Positions 12,401-23,862 of a stretch of DNA of 64,000 nucleotides are shown here, piece by piece; position 1 is the first letter of the stretch; the number at the start of each line of letters is the position of its first letter. Source of the stretch: Asterias amurensis (Eukaryota > Echinodermata > Asteroidea > Forcipulatida > Asteriidae); NCBI RefSeq assembly GCF_032118995.1, contig NC_092653.1, positions 23,021,202-23,085,201 on the forward strand, given 5' to 3'. The notes under the pieces were generated by a model that was given only the letters and a program-made list of their open reading frames with translations, had not been told where the DNA came from and did not search any database. The translations under genes were made by a program, and so were the position numbers.

Positions 12401-15400
12401 TGAAGCCGAGAAGTTATACTTACTGTATGTTCTTCCATATCCTTGTAGTTTGGTTGTCTCTTGGTGGGCACTTTTAAGGACGCACAACTTGTCATTAATC
12501 TGGGTAAAGATGAATATATGGTGTTAACAAACATGCAAAGTTATGAAGAATAACTATGACATATTCATGCAGGTAAGCACAAAATAATAGTAGTAGTAGT
12601 TAGTAGTATTGAAATGTTATATATAGCGCACGTATCTACCAACAAGGTTCTGATGGCGCCGAGTACACAGTATATACAAACTTTCAGAAACAATATAGGT
12701 TATTGAAGTGATTAATTCTGAGACCCAATTATGTATCACCTTTTTTAAGGGTTTATACAAAGTGCTACAGTGCATACAGCAGCCACAGCCAGGAACACCT
12801 GTGCGAACCCCTTCTCTTTTCCGTAAAGTGCATTCCACTGGGTTCTTTTACATGCGTTACACAACACAGGGGACCAACGGCTTGATGTCCCACTCGAAGG
12901 ACGAAATAACACTCAATCATTAAACAAATTCTATAACTACAATGAATAATAAATCGATCAACATGATGCATCTAATAACAGATGAATCAACTTTCCCTTG
13001 AAAGAAAGAAAAAGATATATAAATCAAAAAAAGTATTCAAAATATCAACTCATTTGCATGTTTAGCTATCCATAGAGCAATCAAACATTGTTATCAGTCA
13101 ACAAGTAACAAATCAACATTGATTCTACAAAGTTAAAGCAATTGGACACTTTCTAAACAGAACAAAAATTAAAAAATCACAGATTTATAAATAACTTACA
13201 GGGTTTAGAGAAGGTTATGGTGAAAGACTTCCCCTGAAATATTATTCCATGATTTCCAACAATTGACTGGTCAATAATTCAAAAGATCAATTTATCAAAT
13301 TATCAAACAAACCTGTAAACCAAACAATCAATCATCAAAACTGGAATGCATGTTATTTTTCTGCCATCTTTAATTAACCAGACATAGACAAGAGGTTCTC
13401 TAGAACTTTTTATTTGTTTGTGTCCGCTCGGTTACAATACCAAATAATAACAGTAATAATATTTATTATTTAAAAAAAAAAAACTTCCATGTCACAGAGA
13501 TATCACAAAGAGCTGTACATAAAACATTATTAAGTTATTAAGAATTGATGCCAATAACAGCAACAATAATCAAGGCAGTGGACACTATTGGTAATTACTC
13601 AAAATAACTGTTAGCATAAAAACTTACTTGGTATTACTTGGTGTCAATTGTTCCAAATCTTTTATTTCATCACCTTACCTTTTTTTCAAGTTGTTAAGAT
13701 GGTTTTGAACTTCATTGTGACTTGAGCTACTCGTCTCGTTCAGAACAATCCTAGTGAACAAAAAAATTGAAATCAATCAAACAACTGGTACATAACAACA
13801 GTCTTCAAGGAACGTTGGATTCTCTTAGCAATAAGTATACTAAGATTGTTTTTGTATAAACAAAAAGCAGTGAATGATCGCAATGGGGATCACTACCGGG
13901 GCCACAAAATGCAATAACAGGATGGTGGCCCCCGCAGCACAAGAAAACAACAGTCCTCCCCCACCTTGACTGCTTGGCCATGACACAGGATAACGAGAAT
14001 AATCTTGAATCATTTTTATTAGGAACCACAATCAGGTTGGATTCGCTATAAACTACATCAACAATTACAAAAGACATCACATAAACTTTACACGTTAATA
14101 GAGAGACTTGTCTCTACTTACAAGATGGCACTTTCAGCAATCTGGTTTAAGAACTCTTGACTCGTCTTGGTCATTGTTTGCCACCTGGAGACACTCTGCG
14201 CTGATAATTGACGCTCCTGGAAGTCATCATCGTCAAAATGTTCTCTAGGACCTGCGACACATAAAAATAGTAGTAAAGTTTGTCTCGAGCCAATATGGCT
14301 CATCAACATCCTCATAGAGTTTCACAAATTTCAAGAGTAAAATGACCATGCCCTCTCAACGATGAAATTCCGGGCCTCAACTTATCAGACGAGAACTTGA
14401 ATACCGTAAAGCGCAAGCTTGGCCTACATGTATAACCAGGCCCCAACTCCACCAGGCGCCAAGCTGAGCCTATAAAATTAGGTGCCAACTTCAGAGACTG
14501 GCATTCTGTATCCATTGGTGCTAAATGTCACCATTTTTCACTTACAGGATTAGTACCAATTTTTAAGCAAAATATTCTACTTTATACTTACCCGAAGAAT
14601 GTGTACGTTTGCTTGGTGAAGTTTGTCTGGAGGAAGTTTCCTGAAGAGAGTAAAATATCATGAAGGGTAGGGTCATACTTTGGTAGTAACACCACAACAA
14701 AAGGGCTAGGAAGATAGCATAAACAGATACTTACTTACATTTGTATTACATAACACGTTACTGACAAAAATCAGAAGTCTTGGATTTGAATCCCACATGA
14801 CTAGCCTGTGGATTTTCTTTGGCAGGACTCAGAAAAAATATAGAGTGTAGGGAGATGCCCTTTACCAAAGGAAAACTGCCTTAAGCCCAGTTCATACTTC
14901 TTCTGAATGCTACGTGAGAAGCAAGTTTTCTTGCGACACAAATTAGTAAAACAGCGCAGGCTGATTATTGCGTCACCAAAATTTGCTTTGTATTCCCAAG
15001 AAGTACACATTAACCAGGATTTACCCAATACACCAACAAAGTATCAGGCCTGAATATTGAATGTGTGAAGCATCCAACTGGTTGTATAATTTCAGAATGA
15101 AGTTAATAACAGTACTAGTTTAATTACCTTGCTTCTTCTTTTGGTTCCTTTACCCTTCTCAGCTTTTCCACTCTTCCCCCTGTCTAACGGGGCACCTGCA
15201 CTCCATTTATCCTCAGCTGAGCCACCTCTCCTACCCCTACCCCTGCCTCGGACAGCGGTTTGTGGTCTCCCGCTAGTCGGATCACTTGCTCTGTCTCTGG
15301 AAGCACTTCCTTTTCCTCCCTGCCGCTTCCCAGTCTGTTCATCTGATGAGCTATGACGAGAGGCATCACCTGATGAGGGGTTACGCCTTGAGCTCAGATT

Positions 15401-15853
15401 CTGTAATAGTTCACCGACATCAGCAGATGATTTCTTTGTCTTCTTTTTAGTTGACGTACCTATTATTGAAGCGAAGGTATACAGTTGTTAATCACTCTTG
15501 AAATTATTGGCAATAAAAGTTTTGATTAGAAGCTTACACAGCAGCTTCCAATATTATTAAGCATCTTAAAAAATGTTCCAGTTTGAAGTAATGTGTTTAA
15601 ATGTAAAAAGCTATCAGTTTTTATGCCCCAAAAATATGAATCTGAGAAGCGTTACATATTCACTCCTGGTTTTCAGCGATATCTCACAAACCCGCCCACC
15701 TTTGAAAAAAAATATATATATACAATCATGTTTTTGTATACATCTATCTATAATATACAGGGTTAATAAAACGATCAAATACTTGCTTGATGTACCTTTC
15801 TGCGTTGATGTTTTTGCTGCTGCAGTAGTGGTTTTCTTGCTTTGCCGAGGCAT
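9474..15853 (-). CDS. CENPQ: Centromere protein Q (CENP-Q), nine coding exons
   Basis: Coding exons in transcript order: 15853-15796, 15459-15128, 14640-14592, 14251-14122, 13750-13679, 12499-12424, 11747-11671, 10820-10733 and 9614-9474. They total 1023 nt, or 340 aa, with all junctions GT-AG and in phase. CENP-Q is a coiled-coil subunit of the inner-kinetochore CCAN and pairs with CENP-U in the CENP-O/P/Q/U/R group. The N-terminal part (about 1-165) is basic and low in complexity, with an RGRGRGRR patch near 90-97. The family region starts near W169; the stretch HLNNLKKRLMTSCASLKVP closely matches vertebrate CENP-Q (HLNFLKKRLLQQCETLKVP, recalled from memory). A Glu-rich coiled coil follows. 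The chain is longer than the human one (268 aa) because of the N-terminal tail. The start chosen is the first ATG after an in-frame TAG in the second exon; a longer form from an upstream exon is possible. Confidence 0.85.
11297..11647. mobile_element. F1 MITE in a CENPQ intron
   Basis: TTAA-bounded copy with complete inverted ends and an internal inverted pair of GAGACCTCAA-type segments, lying just downstream of the exon at 11,671-11,747. Confidence 0.85.
11773..12230. mobile_element. F1 MITE (11,845-12,230) with an adjacent F1 end fragment
   Basis: A full F1 copy spans 11,845-12,230. Just before it, at 11,773, a second F1 left end is cut off by a different repeat phrase (TTTCGCAGGAAGTATGAACC) that also occurs near 10,460. 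This suggests insertion into or replacement of an earlier F1 copy. Confidence 0.75.
12595..12915. mobile_element. Truncated SINE-like element
   Basis: Contains the conserved phrase TTTTACATGCGTTACACAAC followed by CCAACGGCTT and GAAGGACGAA, shared with elements at 46.9 and 55.3 kb that continue into a tRNA-like B-box segment. A short TAGTAG run sits at the other edge. The tRNA-like part is missing here. Confidence 0.45.
13133..13251. mobile_element. F2 MITE fragment
   Basis: The left third of an F2 element (TTAAAGCAATTGGACACTTT, then the ACTTACAGGGTTTA phrase), cut off before the palindromic centre. Confidence 0.65.
13573..13645. mobile_element. F1 MITE fragment
   Basis: One F1 terminus (CAGTGGACACTATTGGTAAT) and about 50 bp of subterminal sequence, in inverted orientation; the rest is absent. 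Confidence 0.6.
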
Positions 15854-16100
15854 AACTGAGCTTCTTAGCTAAGTGTTACTCCTCTTGATGTTTGGTAATA
15901 TCCCTATACTATAGGCGATAGGCTAGGCCTAAATTCACTGTCGTTCGATGATGGTTTGGGAGATACGAACTTGGGCTGCAGAGAAACAATTTCAATTTAG
16001 AGAGAATCATAAATATAGTTTGGTTGAATCACTTCCTGTATTATAAGTTATAACTTATAAGTTATAATATAAGTTATAATATAAGAATAAGATCTATAAA

Positions 16101-16299
16101 ATAGTTGCGATAACGTAACCCTCCTCCTGAAGCGGCGAGAGGAGGGTAATGTTATCGCAACTATGAGAATATTGCAAATATTAGTTGATTTCCCACAAAT
16201 CCCACAATGGTCGAAAGGCACTGTGGTTGGGAAGGAAAAGAAAGAGAACATAGTTGCGATAACGTAGCCTTCGGGAGGAGGGTTATGTTATCACAACTA
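16101..16299. mobile_element. Hairpin-rich MITE with ATAGTTGCGATAAC ends
   Basis: Two hairpins with the same stem bases lie at 16,101-16,164 and 16,251-16,299. The first pairs ATAGTTGCGATAAC with GTTATCGCAACTAT around a GC-rich centre. The whole reads as one element with nested inverted ends, in the first intron of CENPQ. An AT-only palindromic run of TTATAAGTTATAA type sits just before it at about 16,043-16,085. Confidence 0.55.
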
Positions 16300-16345
16300 A
16301 AAAAGTAAAACTATAGGGGAACAATTACACTGCTGCTCATGTCAT

Positions 16346-16508
16346 GCTGCTTGCTTAGCCCACCTTGTTGAGCTGTTAATCATTAATGGCTCCGCTTTTA
16401 CTATCGGTCTCATCACTGTCGCCACTACAATGGTGACACTGACAGTGATGAGACCGATGTTAAAAGCGGAGCCATTAACAGCTCAACAAGGTGGGCTAGC
16501 TGCTTGCT
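16346..16508. mobile_element. 143-bp foldback MITE with a 10-bp target duplication
   Basis: The element at 16,356-16,498 starts TAGCCCACCTTGTTGAGCTG and ends as its complement; arms of about 60 bp pair around a short loop. It is flanked by a perfect direct repeat GCTGCTTGCT (16,346-16,355 and 16,499-16,508). A 10-bp duplication is typical of Mutator-like elements. Confidence 0.8.
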
Positions 16509-16926
16509 CAGCTGGCACCTTTCCTGTCCACCACCACAGCACCACCACAGCACAGCCAGACAGCAGTGCCTTTCGACAATCATTGCGCAAAATCAACAAG
16601 GGAGTATTTTTGCAACCGAACCAATTACAATAATACTACTAGTAATAATATAAATTTAAAAAAGACCTTTCTTTTGATTAAAAATGTTCCTTCTTCATTG
16701 TCAAAGTTCAAAAGTAAAATACAGTTCAACCACTCAAGTTTAACAGTAATAACAACATACATCCGTAAGCCCTATTTATAAAAAATAAATTAACTCAACA
16801 ACAATATTTTCAACCGTCCATTGAGTTGACACTGTCAACGTACCAGTACCACCCTCAAGTTACTGAAGAAGATGTAAATAAAACAAAAGTTAAATAAAGT
16901 ACACGACCAATAAAGTGACAAACTAC

Positions 16927-17081
16927 CTTAAAAACTGAAGGTCGGATAGTGCATTTCCCCCAAAGATAAGCACGAAGTTAGGAGCTGGTTTTAGACTCGG
17001 CCCTCGGAAGCTTCTTGGTAGAGATGTTGTCTGCTCACGTTTGTTGTTAAACCTCGAGCTCAAATTGCTTTCTCGATCCAT
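16927..17081 (-). CDS. CENPQ: Alternative first exon of CENPQ (possible N-terminal extension)
   Basis: An ATG at 17081-17079 opens 51 codons plus two bases, up to a GTAGTT donor. Joined to either half of a tandem AAGAAG acceptor at 15866-15861, it stays in frame with the CENPQ start at 15853 and would add 54 or 55 residues. Joined to the TAG acceptor just upstream it would stop at once. It may equally be a 5' UTR exon. It is placed as expected for the first exon of a gene divergent from RFC2. Confidence 0.45.
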
Positions 17082-17447
17082 CCCAGTACCAAATTCGATA
17101 TGAGTGAAGCGCGCTATTGTGTAAACACCTGAGGGTAAGGATACACAGCCACCAAAGACGAAGTCAACACAGTTTCTATTGGTTTAAAAAGTTAGATTTT
17201 CATCAGTTTATCCAATCAGAGAGGTTGTTGTAGTTCGACTACCTTTGACCCATGCGTGGCGCGAAGTTGACTTTGGGAAATTTTGTTCACTTTTCATGTC
17301 GTCTGTTCGTTTTGCCGTCACGCCACACGGATAAATTCTAATTCATATTTTTCTTCTCAGACAATTTACATTGTTAAGTTGCTGAAACTTTATGAATTGT
17401 TCAACTCTTGAGTCTGCTTAGGAAGAGTTTGTAAAAATTTAACTGAA
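17082..17447. promoter_or_regulatory. Bidirectional promoter between CENPQ and RFC2
   Basis: The two divergent starts are about 370 bp apart. The gap holds an inverted CCAAT box (ATTGG, 17,178-17,182) and a direct CCAAT box (17,212-17,216) 34 bp apart, a spacing common for NF-Y. An E2F-like TGGCGCGAA lies at 17,257-17,265. No TATA box is evident. NF-Y and E2F control is usual for S-phase and mitotic genes; use here is inferred. Confidence 0.6.
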
Positions 17448-20400
17448 ATGTCGAGCAAGAATCCAGAAATAATGGAGGTAGACGAGTCCACAAGTGCAGC
17501 AGCAAAACCAGGCAAATCTACCAAGTACGAGCTCCCATGGTAAGTAAAGTAGGCCTAACGTTTTGTCACTGTCAGAGTCACTGTGATGTGTCAGTCGAAT
17601 TAATAACAGTTAAATGAAATGGTACTGATATCCCTGGTATGCCTGGAGATCATGTAAACAACGTGTACCATGGTCTTGTTAAGTAGGGAGTGGAAAAAGA
17701 CCGACAAAAAGGCTGCGTAAACATGGCTCGGTTTTGGAGAAAAAAAAATCCAGACTGACAAAGAAGTGACAGTGACAATGACACGTGACCATGACCATGG
17801 TGACAGCAGCAGGGTTCGTTTGGGATAACTTTCCGTATGGCGCCACCACTTTTTCACTCATTTTTATAAAAAGGGATATCTCATTGAGCTAAGGTAAATG
17901 AGATACTATTTTATTGGGTAATTTTCCGCACGTCGCCACCAATTTATGCGCCCTTAATTAACTCCAAAACCACTGAATTGTTTTCTTACCTTAGAAGAAG
18001 GGTTACCGCATATATACATCCAGAATTCTTGGCGTGATATCCCATCATGGGACTTTGCTGAGTAGCGAAGTAGAAGTAGAAGTAGAAGAAAAAAAATGGC
18101 CAGAAGTTGGTGGAGAGGTCGTAAAATTGTTCCATTTATTTCATATCGAATGAAAAAGTGGTGGCGCCACGGCCATGCGGAAACTTTTTGTTTGTTGTTG
18201 TTTTGTACCAATTCCCAGGGAGGTCCATGTCTACCTCCACACTTGAACTTGCTAAACATGTTCACTAGACCAGAATTTCTTTTGCAAGACCTGAAACAAA
18301 ATGTCAATCTTAAATTGAAAATACTAAATACCAAATAGGCCATAGACTAGGCCAGGAAAAAGTTTCCGGATGTATGGCCATATGGCCCATCCCCCCATGT
18401 TGTTGGATGGCACCATCACCATGACCACTTTTTCATTCAATAACCTCAACAATGAGATTGAGATAGGCCTATCCCTTTTTGTATAAAAAAAGTGAGTGAA
18501 AAAGTGGTGGCCCCACACGGAAAGTTATCCTTTAGAATATTTGTATTAAAAGATGATAGGCCTACACAGTGAAGTTAGACATGTTAGACCCAGTTACTGG
18601 GCTGGGGCGCTGCACCGATTTCTTTAATATTGTTTAATATCAATGATAAATCATACTAACGACCGATAGTGACCAGATGACCAATCCCGATAATGACAAT
18701 TTTAAAAAAAGGGAGTACTGGGCCCAAGTAACTGGGTCTACATACGTTAAAGTATGATTACATTTCAGCTGAAAAATACTAGACTGCTGCAGTGTTGGAC
18801 TTAACTGGTCATAGTTTAGTGTCCCACGACTGCTGTTAAAATCAGCAGTGTTAATTTTAAGCCCAGGTCCGAACTCAAATGCCAACTGTTTTCATCTTCA
18901 TGTTACAATCATACATACAATCAGTATAATCTTTTATCCCACCAATCTCTATTTCATGCCTTTAAATTATTTTCAACTATCATGACAGACTGAAATATTA
19001 TTTAAAATATTGACATTAACTAATCTAGTGATTTAAACAACAGGGTGGAGAAGTACAGACCAACCCTTTTGAGTGATGTCGTTGGTAATGAAGAGACGAT
19101 CAGTCGACTGGAAGTTTTCTCCAAAGAGGGAAATGTACCTAACGTCATCATAGCTGTAAGTTTGGCAAAGTACACTGATTGCCAATTGAAGATTTTAAAG
19201 ATGCAGTACGAACGTTTTGAAGCAGACTTATCAAAAATACCAAGTAAAATAATAAAGTTTTCTTGAATATTATACCAGGCCAAAATCTATTTCGGTAGTG
19301 CTAGTGGTATGGCTGCTTCTCCCAATATCTCAAAGTCTCCCATCGTTGAAAACAAGTTTGAAGTAAATGTCAGTATTTGGAAACACTGGAAATTTAATAA
19401 AATGTTATGTTATTTCTTTCTTTCTGTCGTAGGGTCCCCCTGGAACTGGCAAAACCACCAGTATATTGTGTCTTTGCCGAGCCTTGCTAGGCCCAGACTA
19501 CAAGGAAGCTGTTCTAGAAATGAATGCCTCAAATGACAGGTACAGTTTGTTTGGTCTAATCAGGCTTTTTTGTGGCGTTTTGTAGCCAAGAGGTCTAGTT
19601 CACCGGACCCAAGCTCTGGTGTTGTCAGCAGTAGAGTTTGGGTTCAGTTTTCGGGAATGAACAGAAAATTGTTGTGCCCTTATAAGCAAGGCACTTAACC
19701 ATAATTGCTTTTTAAAAAGTTGGGAAGGTATTACATTCTGCTCCACCAACCTGGCTCCTGTAGTGGACTGGATGATACCCATACCTACATCCTTGTGGAC
19801 TGTGAAAGGTAACCCTGTTTCAGCCATATGAGTCAGGAGCCAGTTTAACGATGATGAATTTGTGTACTTTTTTCCAGGGGAATCGACGTAGTCAGAAACA
19901 AGATAAAGACATTTGCTCAGAAGAAGGTTACGTTGCCTAAAGGGCGTCATAAGGTCATCATTCTGGATGAAGCAGATAGGTAAACAACATGGCCTAATTT
20001 CCTTAAGCCCAACATTTTGATTAAGGGAACTATATTAACCATGAGCCAATGAGTAATGAGCAGGGGCAATGGAGGCAATGGCCTCAGTGAAGTATTCGGC
20101 CTGGTTAGCCTTGGTACCGTGAATGGTATACATTCGTGGTGGCTCTGAAAAGAACTAGTGGTGTGACAGCTCAACATTTTGATCAATACTCTTTGGTTAT
20201 ATATTTTTCATTTGAAGATGACCACTAGCCAATAAAATCTCCCAGTTAATAAAATATATAGTTCCATAATGTTATAGCAACTCTTCCATTTCTACAATCA
20301 CTGCCAAACTGCTTGGGCCATGTGAAACTAAATATGCCATGCCCCGTCTCCCGTTATGCCAGGGATTGTAGACTGTTCTCTGCCAAGTTTCAAATCCTAT

Positions 20401-23400
20401 TTAAAATGTCTGGACTCCTCCCTTGCAGTATGACAAGTGGAGCCCAGCAGGCTATGCGTCGAACCATGGAAATCTACTCCAAGACAACACGGTTTGCTCT
20501 CGCCTGTAACACATCCGACAAGATCATTGAGCCGATTCAATCACGGTGTGCAGTCTTGAGGTACTCCCGCCTGACGGACAAACAGCTCCTCCACCGGCTG
20601 ATTGAGGTTGGAGAGAAGGAAGGAATAGAATGCACGGATGATGGACTGGAGGCAATCATCTATACAGCACAGGGGGACATGAGACAGGTAAGCTCAATCT
20701 TCAGTGAACGGCCAAATTACTGAGATTAACAAATTTCTGCTGTGAAAAAAGAAGTGGGGAAACCAGTTCCGTGTTTTGCAAGTTTTGCGCTAAAGACAAA
20801 GTGCACAGTTGGTAGTGACAAGAAAAAAAGTGTTCCTACCAGCACGTTATTATTCCAGATCTTATGGGTGAATCTTGTCAAAGTAAAGGAAGTACCATTG
20901 AAAGAACCCTGATTTCACTCTTGTTTATTTCGATTGTGGCAATCAAAATAAGTGTAACGATCATGAACATGCACAACATCACGTTTTTTCATTGTTTTCT
21001 CTCAGATGTGACCAAGCAGCCTTAGTTTTTGTAACTTTGTTTCCATTTATATTTCCAGGCTATAAATAATATGCAGTCAACACATTCTGGTTTTGGTCTT
21101 GTGAACAGCGAAAACGTCTTCAAAGTAAGTCTATCCAAAGAGTGTTTTTCTTTCTATAGTGAACCAATTAAGTATGGTTCCCAATACACCTTACTTTGGA
21201 AGAGAAATGCTGAAAAAGACTCACAGACATTGCTCCTTTAACAAGTATGGTGCATTGCTGGAATCATAATTCATAGAACTGTTTTTTATATTTGAAAGAC
21301 TAGAAATGATTGCCTTGAGAAGTATTTGTGTCTGAAATACTAAATATCATTTGAAATTGGTTGATATTGCAATTCTTTTGATGCTATTGATGAATTGTAT
21401 TATGAAATACTATTTGATATTGCATTTTTGTATATGTGCTATTTTACCGATTGCATTATGTACTTTATAATTGCAAATGATTTATTGTGCTATTCTTGAC
21501 AGTTCATCACTTTATGACACTTGATACCTGTTCTTGCTATTATGTTTTCTTCAAATCAGTGCATTATTTTCCCCCCACAGGTTGTGTATTATTTGATTGT
21601 GTTTCATATTTAATTGAATACTATTCTGTATTATTGATATTGTTCTCTTTTTCTGATTATCTATTTTACTCGTGTCCACTCAAGGCCTTGCCTTCCTCTC
21701 TTAACTTGTCCCGTCCCCTCACTCTCTTTTACTTCCACTTAAATTTGTGACTGAGCTATTTTCCAAACTACTTTGTGTATTATGATTTGACATTTTGCAA
21801 ATGACTGTGGTTTTGATGTCTATTTGATGCTATTTGACTGTTTGCATTTGCGGTACACATGTACTTCATAAGTGCAAATGATTTCTTGCCCTACTTTACA
21901 TATGTGATCATTATATTGCATGTATTGATTCTTGCTGATGACCTGATTCTTGCTATTTCGTTTTTTTTAAATCAGTGCATTATTTTGTCCCCACAGGTTG
22001 TGCATTACTTGATTGTGTTTCATATAAATTGAAATATATTCTGTGTTATTGATATTGTCCTCTCCTGATTATCTGCTTTACTGTTTGTCCACTCAATGCC
22101 TTGCCTTCTGCCTTTCTTACAATTTCCCTTCCTCACTTTCTCATTTACTTCAATTCAAATTTGTGATTGAGCCTTTTCCCAAACTACTTTTTGTTGTACG
22201 ATTTGAAATTGTGCAAATGACTGTTTTTTATATGTCTTTTTGATGTTAGAAAGATATTTTAATAATCAAGTTTTATATAAACATTTTATGAATTGATTTT
22301 GAAATGTATTTGATATTGAAATGCATTGTTTAACTTTTGATCATCCATATTTCCGTTTCTGATACCATTCCTGATACCATACTTCTGTTTTCAATGCTAG
22401 AAAGATATATGCATTTTATAAACTAAGAGCCACATTATCATTTGCGAACTGTTATTGAAATGTTTTTCAACTTTTTATTCATCCATACTTACATTTTTGC
22501 CCATTTTCAACCACTGTATCATGATTTGTCTGTTTATAAATTGTTTTATATGTTGTTGGAGCTTGAGAAACATTTAATTTACACAAAAGTCAAACATTTT
22601 AATTGATTAATATATTGATCTGTATACTTACACAATATTGATCTGTATACTTGCAATTGATATTACGTCTTGATATTTGCAACTTTTTTTCATATCATGA
22701 TTTGCCTTGTGTTTAATATGATGTTTATGTGTACTGTATTTCTGTATCAACATAAGTATTTTCGTAATCGAGTTACCATAAGTCACACAAACAGTTTGTG
22801 AATTGACCATGTACTAAAAGCATTATCAAAATCAATTTTTAAAGAATAATTAGTTTGAAACTTAAATAAATGTGTTATCCTCTTTCGATACATGCACATA
22901 GGCCTAGTCTGCATTTTAATTTAACAAGCATTGATGACAAAATGGAAATAACATGAACATCTTTTTTGCCGTTTCTTAAAGGTTTGTGATGAGCCCCATC
23001 CTATCCTTATTAAGGATATGTTTACTAAATGTGTTGAGGGGAATATTGACAAAGCCTATGAGGTGATGGAACATATGTGGAGTATGGGGTACGCCCCCGA
23101 GGACATCATCTCAAATATGTTCAGGGTTTGTAAGACGTTTGACATGGCAGAATATCTTAAACTGGAGTTTATCAAGGTGAGTTGGCTTCTATTGGTTTAG
23201 GTTTGTGAACTAGCTTGAACTAGTTTGAGCTGGTCTAGTCAAGTTTGTAATCACTAGGAATCATTGGTCTAGTTGTATAGCAATGAAGCTACATTGCAGT
23301 CTATTCCAGTTCAAATTGGTATTGTCAAGTTGCTAATAAGCCTTTTTCAAAAATGGTGGTCACTATGGGTTTGCACTGTTTTGTTTGGGTGGATATGATC

Positions 23401-23862
23401 AGATTTACCCAAACCTAATGCGTTATGGCGTTGTGTCCATCAACCCTCAAAATGGCTGATTGAGTCAATAATCTAGTTTCATAACAATGAGGCTAGAAAG
23501 TCTAGTCTATTCCAGTTCACATTGTAGCAGTGCTCGTGTTCTCCATTTAATATCTGACCTATTCCTTATTTCTGGTCTGGAACTGCCATGTTCTGTCATG
23601 TAAAACGTTCTTGATTCTTTGACTTCGTTTTTTGAACAGATTTTACAAGTTTTAATACAAGATATTTTTTGCAGTTAACATTTTTGTAATTTATCATCTT
23701 ATTCAGTCTAATTTTAACTGTTGCATTGTGCTGTACTTTCTGTTTCAGGAAATTGGGTTCACGCATATGAAAATAGCAGAGGGAGTAGGTTCACTGCTGC
23801 AACTCAGTGGTTTGCTCGCCAGGATGTGCCAGAAAGGGATGTTGCCCCCTGAGGAATCATGA
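17448..23862 (+). CDS. RFC2: Replication factor C subunit 2 (clamp-loader ATPase)
   Basis: Eight coding exons: 17448-17539, 19044-19155, 19433-19539, 19878-19979, 20429-20687, 21059-21124, 22982-23176 and 23749-23862. They total 1047 nt, or 348 aa, close to the human length (354). RFC2 is a small subunit of the RFC clamp loader, which uses ATP to load PCNA on primed DNA in the nucleus; the same subunit serves in the RAD17, CTF18 and ATAD5 loaders. After a short variable N-terminus comes LPWVEKYRP, then Walker A ([10 protein letters not shown], about 69-78), Walker B with the DEAD motif (ILDEADSMT, about 132-140), sensor 1 (ACNTSDKI) and the RFC signature with SRC ([11 protein letters not shown]). 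The C-terminal collar part includes [16 protein letters not shown] and ends PPEES. All motifs are intact and every intron is GT-AG. The start is the first ATG; a second in-frame ATG lies eight codons on. Transcription is probably coupled to CENPQ through the shared promoter. Confidence 0.96.
17822..18530. mobile_element. Cluster of F6 MITE copies and fragments in RFC2 intron 1
   Basis: Three copies or parts (17,822-17,943; about 18,112-18,190; 18,359-18,530) share GCCACCACTTTTTCA termini and the internal GGGATATCTCATT or GGCCTATCCCTTTTTGTA phrases with the copy at 549. A GTAGAA triplet-type run lies at about 18,066-18,090. Non-coding. Confidence 0.6.
21534..22223 (+). repeat. Tandem duplication inside RFC2 intron 6
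   Basis: A block of about 275 bp at 21,534-21,808 recurs at about 21,950-22,223 (offset about 415 bp), sharing CTTGCTATT, then AAATCAGTGCATTATTTT, CCCACAGGTTGTG, TTGATATTGT and GCAAATGACTG. Both copies contain a CCCACAG acceptor-like site, but no exon in frame with RFC2 was found. The intron is otherwise T-rich and featureless. Confidence 0.75.

Noticed and set aside
15129-15356. Plus-strand Pro/Leu-rich frame
   Set aside because: It is antisense to the long basic exon of CENPQ, whose splice sites and phase fit the rest of that gene.
17600-18343. Minus-strand frames of 85 and 129 codons in RFC2 intron 1
   Set aside because: They cross F6 MITE copies and a GTAGAA run and show no domain or splice support.
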